From Bacillus gaemokensis (lineage in GTDB: Bacteria > Bacillota > Bacilli > Bacillales > Bacillaceae_G), in assembly GCF_001590835.1 (NCBI RefSeq), contig NZ_LTAQ01000001.1, positions 84,357 to 148,356 of the forward strand: a DNA stretch of 64,000 bases, written 5' to 3'. Positions within the stretch are counted from its first letter, which is position 1. Each line of letters begins with the position of its first letter. Shown one piece after another: positions 6,741 through 13,716 of the stretch. The notes under the pieces were generated by a model. It was not told where the DNA came from. It was given only the letters and a program-made list of their open reading frames with translations, and did no database searches. A program made the translations under genes and the position numbers.

Positions 6741-6941
6741 TGCCCATTTATGTTTTAATGTAAATGATGCTTCAATAATTTTGATTCGGATTCCCACTAA
6801 CTTCTTCTCTTGCTTTAACTCCACGGATTTTTCATCATCATTAAATGTTTTAGCTATTTTTATTTCACCAGTTAACTTGGCATCATAACGAATTAGTTCC
6901 TTATACTCTCCTAAGCTTGGATTCTTGTAATCTACTGTCAT
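6720..6941 (-). CDS. Phage-type hypothetical protein, 73 residues
   Basis: ATG at 6941 follows AGGAGGAAGTGTAA, a strong start signal. The product begins MTVDYKNPSLGEYKELIRYD, and the rest is rich in Lys and Glu with alternating beta-like hydrophobics (LVGIRIKIIEASFTL). Soluble; no family recognised. The gene lies 14 bases after the end of the HTH gene at 6956-7543 and is probably co-transcribed with it. Confidence 0.55.
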   Translation of the reverse strand: MTVDYKNPSLGEYKELIRYDAKLTGEIKIAKTFNDDEKSVELKQEKKLVGIRIKIIEASFTLKHKWAKEKATA

Positions 6942-6955
6942 TTACACTTCCTCCT

Positions 6956-7543
6956 TTACAAAACTTTTGTTAAAGCCATTAAGCTATCTACCGATTGAAT
7001 AATAACGTTTTCCGACATAGCCTTTTGTAACCAGCTTCTTTGTATTTGCTCCATAATGCCAAAATGCACTTTTTCTAAAGCTTGTACTACACATTGCGTG
7101 GCTTGGATTGTATCGAAAATTTCCTTTGCATGAACTGCGTATTCATGTTTCCTCTTTTCATCCAGTTGCCATGATCTTGTTGTAACTTGCAAGTTCATAA
7201 TTTCCTTTGCTGCCACAATCCCCTCTTCAGCTTGTTTAATGTAGTTCATCAATTGTAAATTCACATCTTGAGTTAAACGTGGATCTGTAGGCGGTAAACC
7301 AACACCATAAATATGCTTAATCGCTTGTTGATTTAACTTCGCTCCCGTGGCATGACACCAATCCATTGCAAGCTCAAACTCTGGTTTAGAAAGTCCTGAT
7401 TCAATACGAGTTAATCGTTCATGTGTAATACCAAGGTACTTAGATAGTCCTTTCTTAGTTTTCAAATGAACATCGTCACAACATTCTCTAGCATTCTGTA
7501 ACAATTCCCCTATTGCTGAATTGCAGTATATGCTTGTTCCCAT
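6956..7543 (-). CDS. Phage HTH (Xre-type) regulator, 195 residues
   Basis: The N-terminal part (about 10-65) has a helix-turn-helix of Xre type: IGELLQNARECC, TKKGLSKYLGITHERLTRIE (recognition-helix region) and SGLSKPEFELAMDWC. The C-terminal 120 residues form a helical domain with no recognised family. A GGAGGCGAACAAAT site precedes the ATG at 7543. In Bacillus and Listeria prophages proteins of this size and layout lie between the Cro-like gene and the replication genes, as here, and are thought to control or assist early functions. DNA target unknown. Confidence 0.65.
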   Translation of the reverse strand: MGTSIYCNSAIGELLQNARECCDDVHLKTKKGLSKYLGITHERLTRIESGLSKPEFELAMDWCHATGAKLNQQAIKHIYGVGLPPTDPRLTQDVNLQLMNYIKQAEEGIVAAKEIMNLQVTTRSWQLDEKRKHEYAVHAKEIFDTIQATQCVVQALEKVHFGIMEQIQRSWLQKAMSENVIIQSVDSLMALTKVL

Positions 7544-7633
7544 ATTTGTTCGCCTCCATATTAAGTTTTTAAATGGTTACAATGAATTTAGTACATACAT
7601 AACTTGTCTATTTTTTATGTAAAAAGAGAGGAG

Positions 7634-7882
7634 CTATTCCTCAACGTTTTCTTTCACTTGCATTTCTTTGATGATGGCCCAACCAGCCTCGTAATATGCT
7701 TGAAGGATTTTATCAATCTCCTTTTGCGGTTTAGGTTCAGGAGCCACAACGTAGACTTTCGTTTTTCCAAATTCATAAGTCGCTGCATATTCTTCTTGTT
7801 GGCTCATGGTGTCACCTCTTGAAGTGCTTTTTATATGTTTATGCTGTTGATCTATTGGTACTGCCATTTGAAGTACTGACAT
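7634..7882 (-). CDS. Small phage-type protein with two possible starts
   Basis: Two in-frame ATGs have good ribosome binding sites: 7882 (GGAGGTGAGAAA, 82 residues, MSVLQMAVPIDQQ...) and 7807 (AAGAGGTGACACC, 57 residues, MSQQEEYAATYEFGKTKVYV). The conserved-looking part is the shorter form, with KVYVVAPEPKPQKEIDKILQ and YYEAGWAII. The longer start is listed because its site is the stronger. The upstream start lies 15 bases after an operator copy (7898-7912). Function unknown; similar proteins occur beside phage repressors. Confidence 0.5.
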   Translation of the reverse strand: MSVLQMAVPIDQQHKHIKSTSRGDTMSQQEEYAATYEFGKTKVYVVAPEPKPQKEIDKILQAYYEAGWAIIKEMQVKENVEE

Positions 7883-7897
7883 TTTCTCACCTCCATA

Positions 7898-7912
7898 GAA
7901 ACATTTCGTTTC
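7898..7912. promoter_or_regulatory. Phage repressor operator copy 3
   Basis: GAAACATTTCGTTTC: inverted repeat GAAAC-N5-GTTTC, identical to the copy at 8125-8139. It lies between the Cro-like gene stop (7917) and the next gene's start (7882), so it could control a separate promoter for the downstream early genes. Confidence 0.7.
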
Positions 7913-7916
7913 CTTT

Positions 7917-8108
7917 TTAATCAAAAAAAAGATCATCAATTGTAGTTTTATAAAAATTAGCTATTCTTTTGGCTAATTCTAATGAAGGTGTCCTATCGCC
8001 TCGTTCAATTGCTCCTAACATTTGAGGAGTAATTTTCAACTTCTTTGCTAAGACTATTCTCGATTGACCACTTCTAAACTCGATCATTTTATTTCTTTTT
8101 TTATCCAC
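7917..8108 (-). CDS. Cro-like Xre-family regulator
   Basis: 63 residues forming a single helix-turn-helix domain (SRIVLAKKLKITPQMLGAIE then RGDRTPSLELAKRIANFY and DDLFFD at the end). GTG start at 8108, with GGGGGTG 6 bases upstream. It is divergent from the ImmR-type repressor at 8225 and separated from it by two operators, the standard cro/cI arrangement. It probably competes with the repressor for the GAAAC-N5-GTTTC sites and favours early transcription. Confidence 0.8.
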   Translation of the reverse strand: MDKKRNKMIEFRSGQSRIVLAKKLKITPQMLGAIERGDRTPSLELAKRIANFYKTTIDDLFFD

Positions 8109-8124
8109 TAGTTCACCCCCTAAA

Positions 8125-8139
8125 GAAACATTTCGTTTC
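8125..8139. promoter_or_regulatory. Phage repressor operator copy 1
   Basis: GAAACATTTCGTTTC, directly beside the TATAAG -10 box (minus strand, 8145-8140) of the Cro-like gene. Confidence 0.75.
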
Positions 8140-8158
8140 CTTATACCTCTAATATAGA

Positions 8159-8173
8159 GAAACTAAACGTTTC
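8159..8173. promoter_or_regulatory. Phage repressor operator copy 2
   Basis: GAAACTAAACGTTTC, centre 34 bp from copy 1. It abuts a TATAAT box (8174-8179, plus strand) for the repressor gene and covers the -35 region of the minus-strand promoter, so one protein bound here could act on both directions. Confidence 0.75.
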
Positions 8174-8224
8174 TATAATTAAGAAAAAAAGCACCTATTC
8201 TTATTTAGAAAGAGGGAAGAATTT

Positions 8225-8659
8225 ATGCTTGGAAAAAAGATTTCAGAACTTAGGAAAAAACAAAAACTAAGTCAATATGAGCTTGCTGAACGATTGGGCT
8301 TTTCAAGAGGAAAATTAGCTAATTATGAGCAAGGTCAGCGTGAACCAGATTATGATACCTTAAAGAAAATCGCAGATTTTTTTGAAGTATCAACAGATTA
8401 TTTATTAGATAGGACACAAAAAAAAGAAATGGTATCTAATGAACCATCTAATTTATCTATTAAAGAAGAACGTGATATTGCCAAGGACTTGGAAAAAACT
8501 TTAGAAGATCTAGAGAATAGTGAGGATGCCCTTATGTTCGATGGTGAACCTATGGATGAGCATACAAAGGAAATGATTCGTATCTCTCTGGAAAATTCTA
8601 TGCGCATGGCAAAACAACTTGCCAAGCAAAAATTCACTCCAAACAAGTATAAGAAATAA
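8225..8659 (+). CDS. ImmR-type phage repressor (Xre family)
   Basis: 144 residues. The N-terminal HTH_3 domain is at 5-60 (ISELRKKQKLSQYELAERLG, SRGKLANYEQGQREPDYDTL, then ADFFEVSTDYLL). An acidic linker follows, then a C-terminal helical region (about 85-140) as in ImmR of ICEBs1 and phi105-type repressors. AGAGGGAAGAATTT precedes the ATG. The ImmA-type protease gene starts 15 bases after its stop, so this is a repressor / anti-repressor-protease pair. It most likely binds the three GAAAC-N5-GTTTC operators and keeps early genes off; the protease would cleave it on induction. Confidence 0.87.
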   Translation: MLGKKISELRKKQKLSQYELAERLGFSRGKLANYEQGQREPDYDTLKKIADFFEVSTDYLLDRTQKKEMVSNEPSNLSIKEERDIAKDLEKTLEDLENSEDALMFDGEPMDEHTKEMIRISLENSMRMAKQLAKQKFTPNKYKK

Positions 8660-8674
8660 TGAATGGAGCGAAAA

Positions 8675-9103
8675 ATGGACATTAAACAATACGCACTCAA
8701 AATCGCAGAAAAACACGGAACTACAAACCCATTTGAAATTGCTAGACGAAAAAATATTATTGTGTTGTTTGAAGACCTTGGGAATACTCTTGGTTTTTAC
8801 AACACCTATAAACGCTTTAAATTCATTCATATCAATAATCAAATTGATGAAATAATACAACGATTTGTTTGTGCACACGAATTAGGACATGCTTTACTTC
8901 ACCCTAAATCAAATACCCCCTTCTTGCGTAATCAAACATTCTTTTCAGTAGATCGATTAGAAATTGAAGCGAATACTTTTGCTGTGGAATTATTGCTTAC
9001 TGATGAAATAGTTTCTGAATATAAAAATACCAATCTATCTATTCAAGAGGTTGCGGAAATCCATGGGATTCCAAGAGGATTTGCTCGTTTAAAAACGTAT
9101 TAA
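8675..9103 (+). CDS. ImmA/IrrE-family metallopeptidase
   Basis: 142 residues from the ATG at 8675, chosen for TGGAG 6 bases upstream rather than the ATG at 8663. The zinc motif HELGH is at 68-72, followed by a downstream Glu in EIEANTFAVELLL, which fits the third zinc ligand of this family. ImmA cleaves the ImmR repressor after activation and so triggers excision and early transcription in ICEBs1-like elements. In a sporulation-excised element it may link stress induction to mobilisation, separate from the sporulation route. Confidence 0.88.
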   Translation: MDIKQYALKIAEKHGTTNPFEIARRKNIIVLFEDLGNTLGFYNTYKRFKFIHINNQIDEIIQRFVCAHELGHALLHPKSNTPFLRNQTFFSVDRLEIEANTFAVELLLTDEIVSEYKNTNLSIQEVAEIHGIPRGFARLKTY

Positions 9104-9132
9104 TATAAATTTATAGGTTAGGAGTTACATAG

Positions 9133-9858
9133 ATGAAAATCTTTTTCTCATTTTTATTCGTAATAGCGATTATTGCTACATTCGTTTTATTAATCACATC
9201 ATTAGTATTTCGTTTTAAAAAGAAAACGAACACTTCGAAATATTTCAAGTTTACTGGTATAGCCTTTGCTTTATCTATCATTTCGCTAATTATAGTTAAC
9301 ATGAATATGACACCACAAGAAAAACAAGAGATTCTTGCTAAACAGCAAGCTGAAGAAAAGCAAAAAACCGAAGAGAAACAAAAAGCTAAAGAACAAAAGG
9401 AAGCTGAAGAAAAGCAAAAAGAGTTTGTATCCTATGCTCAAAACATCAGAGGCGGAAACTTTATTAAAGATATGAAGCTTAACAATAATGAAGCTGAAAT
9501 TACATTCCATGATTCATTTGTATCTTATAAATCAGCTAATCCTACTAGTACAAATACAGAAGAACAATATAAACAATATTTTTCAACTGGAGATGCTATT
9601 GAGAAAATGTCTGTAAGTGAACCTGCTAGATTACTAAGACAATTCCCTAATTTAAATACCGTAAAAATGACTCTTCCATTCGATGGGAAAACATATAGTA
9701 CTAGTTTGGATAGAAAATCTTTGAATTCATATCTTGGATTTAAAATTGAAGATTTAAAAGTTGAAGATCAGTCTTGGAGTAAAAAGTTTAATAATCCATA
9801 CGTATATGATAAGAAAAAACGTATGGATTTCTTTGAGAAATTCGTTACGACCTACTAA
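9133..9858 (+). CDS. Membrane-anchored protein with coiled-coil linker, unknown function
   Basis: 241 residues. Two hydrophobic segments at about 2-26 and 38-58 (IAFALSIISLIIVNM) anchor it in the membrane. A Lys/Glu/Gln-rich coiled coil follows at about 62-100 (QQAEEKQKTEEKQKAKEQ...). A globular C-terminal domain (about 100-241) of mixed composition is probably on the outer face if both segments cross. TTAGGAG precedes the ATG by about 10 bases. It lies 29 bases after the ImmA gene and 25 before another membrane gene, in the cargo position between immunity genes and recombinase. Superinfection exclusion is a possible role (inference from position only). Confidence 0.65.
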   Translation: MKIFFSFLFVIAIIATFVLLITSLVFRFKKKTNTSKYFKFTGIAFALSIISLIIVNMNMTPQEKQEILAKQQAEEKQKTEEKQKAKEQKEAEEKQKEFVSYAQNIRGGNFIKDMKLNNNEAEITFHDSFVSYKSANPTSTNTEEQYKQYFSTGDAIEKMSVSEPARLLRQFPNLNTVKMTLPFDGKTYSTSLDRKSLNSYLGFKIEDLKVEDQSWSKKFNNPYVYDKKKRMDFFEKFVTTY

Positions 9859-9883
9859 AATAAAAAAGGAAGGAAACGAGAAC

Positions 9884-10696
9884 ATGGATATAAGTTTATT
9901 AAATAATACTGATTTTTTCAAAGCTCTTCCAGCTGTTAATTTATTAATAAATTTATCACTGACTATATTATTTGGTTCAGCTGTTTTTACGTTTAGACAA
10001 TTCTTCTTAGTGACAACAACCACTCATGTAGATCGTCTCTTTCTTGACAGCACGCAACAAAAAAAAATAGACCTTTCTAACTTTTTTGTTGGAGCATTAT
10101 TGATGTGTTATACGTATGGTATTATAAGTACAACTTTCCATTTTAATTCTTATAATACCTTAATGCATAACAAAGATATATTGCGTTTCTTTCTCTTAAC
10201 TTCCTTAGTTATTTTAATTATTATTTATCCTATTTTTAGTACGGTAATTTATAAAAAGTTAAGAAAATGTAATCCTAATAAAATTATAAGAATTAGAAAA
10301 TTAATCAATTACTTAACATTCTTATTCGTTTTACAAGTTTTAAGCGGGGGAATCTTTTGGTCATTTTGTTTTAGTGGTATTGTACTAGATTCAAAAGACT
10401 CACAATTATATTCTATAATTGTGATATTATTCATTATGTTAATTTTCCTACATACTAACTCATTAATGAAAATTCACAGATTATCTCGCCCTAAATACCA
10501 AACAAAAGAAATAACTAAAGAACAATTAAACGCTATTCAAGCCAGTGTACCATTAATCCATATACATATAATTGATGATAAAAGAACTCTATGCATTCAA
10601 GCTGATAAAAAGCTTAAAGATCATTTTTATGTATGTGATTTTTCTTCAGAAATATACCTAGAGTATAAAATACACGAACATTTTACTTTAAATTAA
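9884..10696 (+). CDS. Multi-pass membrane protein, unknown function
   Basis: 270 residues from the ATG at 9884, preceded by AAGGAAGGAAACGAG; an upstream in-frame ATG at 9761 lies inside the previous gene. There are about five hydrophobic segments, near residues 17-38, 63-85, 98-125, 142-165 and 175-195. A hydrophilic tail (about 200-270) is probably cytoplasmic, starting KIHRLSRPKYQTKEI. Codon use is AT-rich. No family recognised. It is the last gene of the repressor-ImmA-membrane unit and is followed by a terminator, so it may be expressed from the lysogenic promoter along with the protein at 9133. Confidence 0.65.
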   Translation: MDISLLNNTDFFKALPAVNLLINLSLTILFGSAVFTFRQFFLVTTTTHVDRLFLDSTQQKKIDLSNFFVGALLMCYTYGIISTTFHFNSYNTLMHNKDILRFFLLTSLVILIIIYPIFSTVIYKKLRKCNPNKIIRIRKLINYLTFLFVLQVLSGGIFWSFCFSGIVLDSKDSQLYSIIVILFIMLIFLHTNSLMKIHRLSRPKYQTKEITKEQLNAIQASVPLIHIHIIDDKRTLCIQADKKLKDHFYVCDFSSEIYLEYKIHEHFTLN

Positions 10697-10712
10697 TCAT
10701 TAACATAGCAAT

Positions 10713-10735
10713 AAAGCTCCTATCCAGGAGCTTTT
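10713..10735 (+). terminator. Rho-independent terminator
   Basis: AAAGCTCCT / AGGAGCTTTT with a short ATCC loop, 16 bases after the membrane gene stop. It separates the repressor unit from the recombinase gene. Confidence 0.85.
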
Positions 10736-10811
10736 CTTATACCGTTAATTCCATTTACTTCTTCTATCTCTCTATTTCTCGTATAATAACTAATAACAAG
10801 GAGGTCTAACT

Positions 10812-12359
10812 ATGAAAACCGCAATCTACCTACGTAAATCCCGTGCGGATCTCGAAGCTGAGGCACGCGGTGAAGGTGAAACATTAGCAAAACATCGCAC
10901 TACCCTACTGAAAATCGCTAAGGAAAAAAATTTAAATGTTCTAGCTATCCGTGAGGAAATCGTTTCTGGTGAGAGTTTAGTTAAACGTCCTGAAATGTTG
11001 GCCTTACTTGAAGAAATTGAAGACAACAAGTATGATATTGTTCTTTGTATGGATATGGACCGTTTAGGTCGTGGTGGTATGAAAGAACAAGGAATCATTT
11101 TAGAGACGTTTAAACGCTCGAATACGAAGATTATGACACCAAGAAAGACTTATGATCTTAATGATGAGTGGGACGAAGAATACAGCGAATTTGAAGCGTT
11201 TATGGCACGTAAAGAATTAAAGATTATTACTCGTCGTATGCAACGTGGTCGTATAGCAAGCGTAGAAGCTGGGAATTACCTTGGTACAAATGCACCGTAC
11301 GGATATGATATCCATCGTTTAAATAAACGAGAACGTACATTAGCTATTAATCCAGAGGAAGCTTCTGTCGTACGCATGATATTTGAATGGTACGCAAATG
11401 AAGATATGGGTGCCTCTGTCATTACGAACAAATTAAATCAACTTGGCTACAAGAGCAAGCTAGGAAACGATTGGAATCCATACAGTGTATTGGATATGTT
11501 AAAAAATAATATTTATATCGGAAAAGTAACGTGGCAAAAAAGAAAAGAAGTGAAACGTCCAGATAGCGTAAAACGTAGCTGCGCGAGACAAGATAAATCG
11601 GATTGGATTATTGCAGATGGAAAACATGAGCCTATTATTTCAGAAAGCTTATACGAAAAAGCACAGGAGAAATTAAATACGAGATATCATGTTCCTTATA
11701 ATACGAATGGATTAAAGAATCCACTAGCTGGGGTCATAAGATGCGGGAAATGCGGATATAGCATGGTGCAACGTTATCCTAACAAACGAAAGTATACAAT
11801 GGACTGTAAACATCGTGGTTGTGACAACAAATCAAGCTATACAGAGTTAATTGAAAAACGTTTACTCGAGGCGTTAAAGGAATGGTATATAAACTACAAA
11901 GCTGATTTCGATAAAAATAATCAAGACAGTCTTTCAAAAGAAAAACAAGTAATACAAATAAATCAAGCTGCTTTACGCAAGCTTGAAAAAGAATTAGTGG
12001 ATGTGCAAAAGCAAAAAAATAATTTGCACGATTTATTAGAACAAGGCGTTTATACTGTTGATATGTTTTTAGAACGCTCTAATGTTGTATCAGATCGTAT
12101 GAATGAAATTACTGCAATGATGGAGAACCTTCAAAAAGAAATTAATAATGAAGTCAAAAAAGAAAAAGTAAAGAAAGATACAATTCCTCAAGTAGAGCAT
12201 GTATTAGATCTGTATTTCAAAACAGATGATCCAAAGAAAAAGAATAGCCTGTTAAAGTCCGTTTTGGAAAAGGCTGTTTACACGAAAGAAAAATGGCAAA
12301 GGCTCGATGATTTCAAGCTTGTGCTTTACCCTAAGCTCCCTAAAGATGGCGACAAATAA
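10812..12359 (+). CDS. Large serine recombinase of the dpaB-intervening element
   Basis: 515 residues. The N-terminal resolvase/invertase domain is at 1-145 with the nucleophile Ser10 in YLRKS and the DRLGR motif near 83-87. The 'recombinase' domain follows (about 165-290). A zinc ribbon comes next, with Cys311, Cys314, Cys332 and Cys337, then a coiled coil (about 370-455). This is the layout of large serine integrases such as SprA of SP-beta. AAGGAGG lies 8 bases before the ATG. The gene stops 20 bases from the end of the dpaB fragment, next to the attachment site. Role: cuts and joins the two att sites to excise the element and restore dpaB. A small directionality factor is normally needed; I could not identify one in the window. 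Expression is likely tied to sporulation, but no clear sigma-E or sigma-K promoter can be assigned by eye. Confidence 0.92.
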   Translation: MKTAIYLRKSRADLEAEARGEGETLAKHRTTLLKIAKEKNLNVLAIREEIVSGESLVKRPEMLALLEEIEDNKYDIVLCMDMDRLGRGGMKEQGIILETFKRSNTKIMTPRKTYDLNDEWDEEYSEFEAFMARKELKIITRRMQRGRIASVEAGNYLGTNAPYGYDIHRLNKRERTLAINPEEASVVRMIFEWYANEDMGASVITNKLNQLGYKSKLGNDWNPYSVLDMLKNNIYIGKVTWQKRKEVKRPDSVKRSCARQDKSDWIIADGKHEPIISESLYEKAQEKLNTRYHVPYNTNGLKNPLAGVIRCGKCGYSMVQRYPNKRKYTMDCKHRGCDNKSSYTELIEKRLLEALKEWYINYKADFDKNNQDSLSKEKQVIQINQAALRKLEKELVDVQKQKNNLHDLLEQGVYTVDMFLERSNVVSDRMNEITAMMENLQKEINNEVKKEKVKKDTIPQVEHVLDLYFKTDDPKKKNSLLKSVLEKAVYTKEKWQRLDDFKLVLYPKLPKDGDK

Positions 12360-12379
12360 GCGTTTGCTTTTTGTCGTCA

Positions 12380-12817
12380 TCATGTTGGTGTAATTAGGTT
12401 TACACCATTAAGACCAAGAGCATCATTTGTTGAAACAGCTAACACAACAGGTTTCCCATTTCGAAGGGTTGCCTTCGCTGCCATTAATACCGGAGAATCT
12501 GTCATTGCGTTCGCAAATTTGCTCATTGAATTTCCTGTTAAAGGGGCAATCACCATGCAATCTAACGGGATTTTCGGACCAAGTGGTTCGGCTCCTACAA
12601 TAGAATTGATAACCTTATTTCCTGTTATCCCTTCAATTTTTTCAATCCACTCCGCCCCTTCACCAAACCTAGTATTTGTTGTTTGGACAGTATATGAGAC
12701 AACTGGCAGTACTTCTGCCCCTTCTTCAATCAATTTCTCTAAATGTGGCATAACTTCCTCATACGTACAATGTGAACCTGTAAATCCAAAGCCAATTCGC
12801 TTTCCTTTCAAGCTCAT
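12380..12817 (-). CDS. dpaB: Dipicolinate synthase subunit B, 5' part only (interrupted by element)
   Basis: DpaB (SpoVFB) is a flavoprotein-fold subunit that works with DpaA to make dipicolinic acid in the mother cell. The normal protein is about 200 residues. Here 141 native residues, starting MSLKGKRIGFGFTGSHCTYE and ending GLNGVNL, are followed by Ile-Thr-Pro-Thr and a TGA, all from the element. The missing part, about 55-60 residues, must lie beyond the other end of the element. The start overlaps the dpaA stop (ATGA at 12817-12814). There is no frameshift or nonsense codon in the native part, so the gene looks preserved and repairable by excision, not decayed. Downstream genes expected in the same operon (asd, dapG, dapA) are separated from dpaA by the element. 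Confidence 0.93.
   Translation of the reverse strand: MSLKGKRIGFGFTGSHCTYEEVMPHLEKLIEEGAEVLPVVSYTVQTTNTRFGEGAEWIEKIEGITGNKVINSIVGAEPLGPKIPLDCMVIAPLTGNSMSKFANAMTDSPVLMAAKATLRNGKPVVLAVSTNDALGLNGVNLITPT
12387..12406. other. Attachment (att) site at the element/dpaB junction
   Basis: GGTGTAA (12387-12393) and TTACACC (12400-12406) form an inverted repeat with a 6-bp centre TTAGGT. On the dpaB strand the first half is dpaB coding sequence (the GVNL codons) and the second half is element sequence. A crossover in a short palindromic context between dpaB and element DNA is what a serine recombinase site should look like. The true crossover is probably in or near the central six bases. Confidence 0.65.
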
Positions 12818-13716
12818 TTTCCATTCTCCTCTCTTGCAATTATATCTGCCGTTAATAGCTGAGAAAGAACATTTGCTAAAATTTGTCCTGCTGTTTTTGG
12901 GGCAACAATTCCCGGAAGACCAGGTGCTAGCAACGCTTTAACTCCTCTCTTCTCCGCATAACGAAAATCTGTACCACCCGGCTTAGAAGCTAGATCAATA
13001 ATTAACGTGTGCGCTGGCATCTGCGAAATAATACTTGCTGTTACAACGAGGTGTGGAATTGTATTAATGACAATGTCAATATCACTTACTTCTTTCTCGA
13101 TATCTTGCATATAAAAAGGAGAGAACATCATTTCCGAAATACGAGCAATATGTTCCGAACGCCTCGCTCCTACCTTGACATGCGCCCCTAATGATTGAAA
13201 AGCTCTAGCCACACTCATCCCGGTTCTACCAAATCCTAAAACCATTACATTCGATCCATGAATTGTATAATCCGTATGTTGAATGACCATCATTATTGTT
13301 CCCTCTACTGTTGGAATAGAATTGTAGATTGCCACATCATCACGGTCAAATAATCTCACAAGTTTTCGATTTGTAGTGGACACAATATGTTCTAAATAAG
13401 GGGTACCAATACCTGAATATATAGTGAAATTTTCTGGAGTTTTTTCAATCTGTTCTTTCGTAACTGTAACCTTTTCATTCGAAAAAATAGTATCTACTTC
13501 ACCTTTCGCATTTGTTCCTGCTACCGGTAAAATAATCGCATCCAAAGAAGTGAAATCTAGATCTTGCATACTTTCTTTTGCTGCCCCTGTAAAACCGTGA
13601 TCTAATTGATCAAATCCTATTAATGAAAGTTTCGCATCAAGTTCAACTAACTTGCGAATCACTTCTAGCTGCCTTGCATCTCCTCCTATGACAGCAATGT
13701 GCATCTCAGTCAACAT
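12814..13716 (-). CDS. dpaA: Dipicolinate synthase subunit A
   Basis: 300 residues, the full family length. N-terminal MLTEMHIAVIGGDARQLEVI and a central NAD(P)-binding Rossmann segment VMVLGFGRTGMSVARAF (about 155-175); C-terminal APGLPGIVAPKTAGQI is characteristic. With DpaB it oxidises the dihydrodipicolinate-pathway intermediate to dipicolinic acid, which is then moved into the forespore. AGGTG lies about 10 bases before the ATG at 13716. Expected to be mother-cell (sigma-K) controlled by analogy with B. subtilis; I see no unambiguous sigma-K promoter. The gene itself is intact. Confidence 0.96.
   Translation of the reverse strand: MLTEMHIAVIGGDARQLEVIRKLVELDAKLSLIGFDQLDHGFTGAAKESMQDLDFTSLDAIILPVAGTNAKGEVDTIFSNEKVTVTKEQIEKTPENFTIYSGIGTPYLEHIVSTTNRKLVRLFDRDDVAIYNSIPTVEGTIMMVIQHTDYTIHGSNVMVLGFGRTGMSVARAFQSLGAHVKVGARRSEHIARISEMMFSPFYMQDIEKEVSDIDIVINTIPHLVVTASIISQMPAHTLIIDLASKPGGTDFRYAEKRGVKALLAPGLPGIVAPKTAGQILANVLSQLLTADIIAREENGK

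Larger units (their letters stand above)
1..12396. mobile_element. Prophage-like intervening element inserted in dpaB (right part, left end outside window)
   Basis: This stretch carries phage-type genes: a DnaB helicase, a broken replisome organiser, Xre regulators, an ImmA-type protease and a large serine recombinase next to the right end. The right boundary falls in dpaB, because the dpaB reading frame keeps family sequence for 141 codons and then runs into element sequence. The left boundary and the dpaB 3' half are not present, so the element is longer than 12.4 kb. No structural phage genes appear in this part. Inference: a domesticated sporulation-excised element of the skin / SP-beta / vfbin kind rather than a plain prophage, because a recombinase adjoins an interrupted sporulation gene. 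The exact crossover base cannot be fixed without the other end. Confidence 0.85.

Noticed and set aside
12380-12817. Treating the dpaB fragment as an ordinary pseudogene
   Set aside because: The native part has no lesions and ends exactly at a recombinase-associated inverted repeat, which fits a reversible interruption better.
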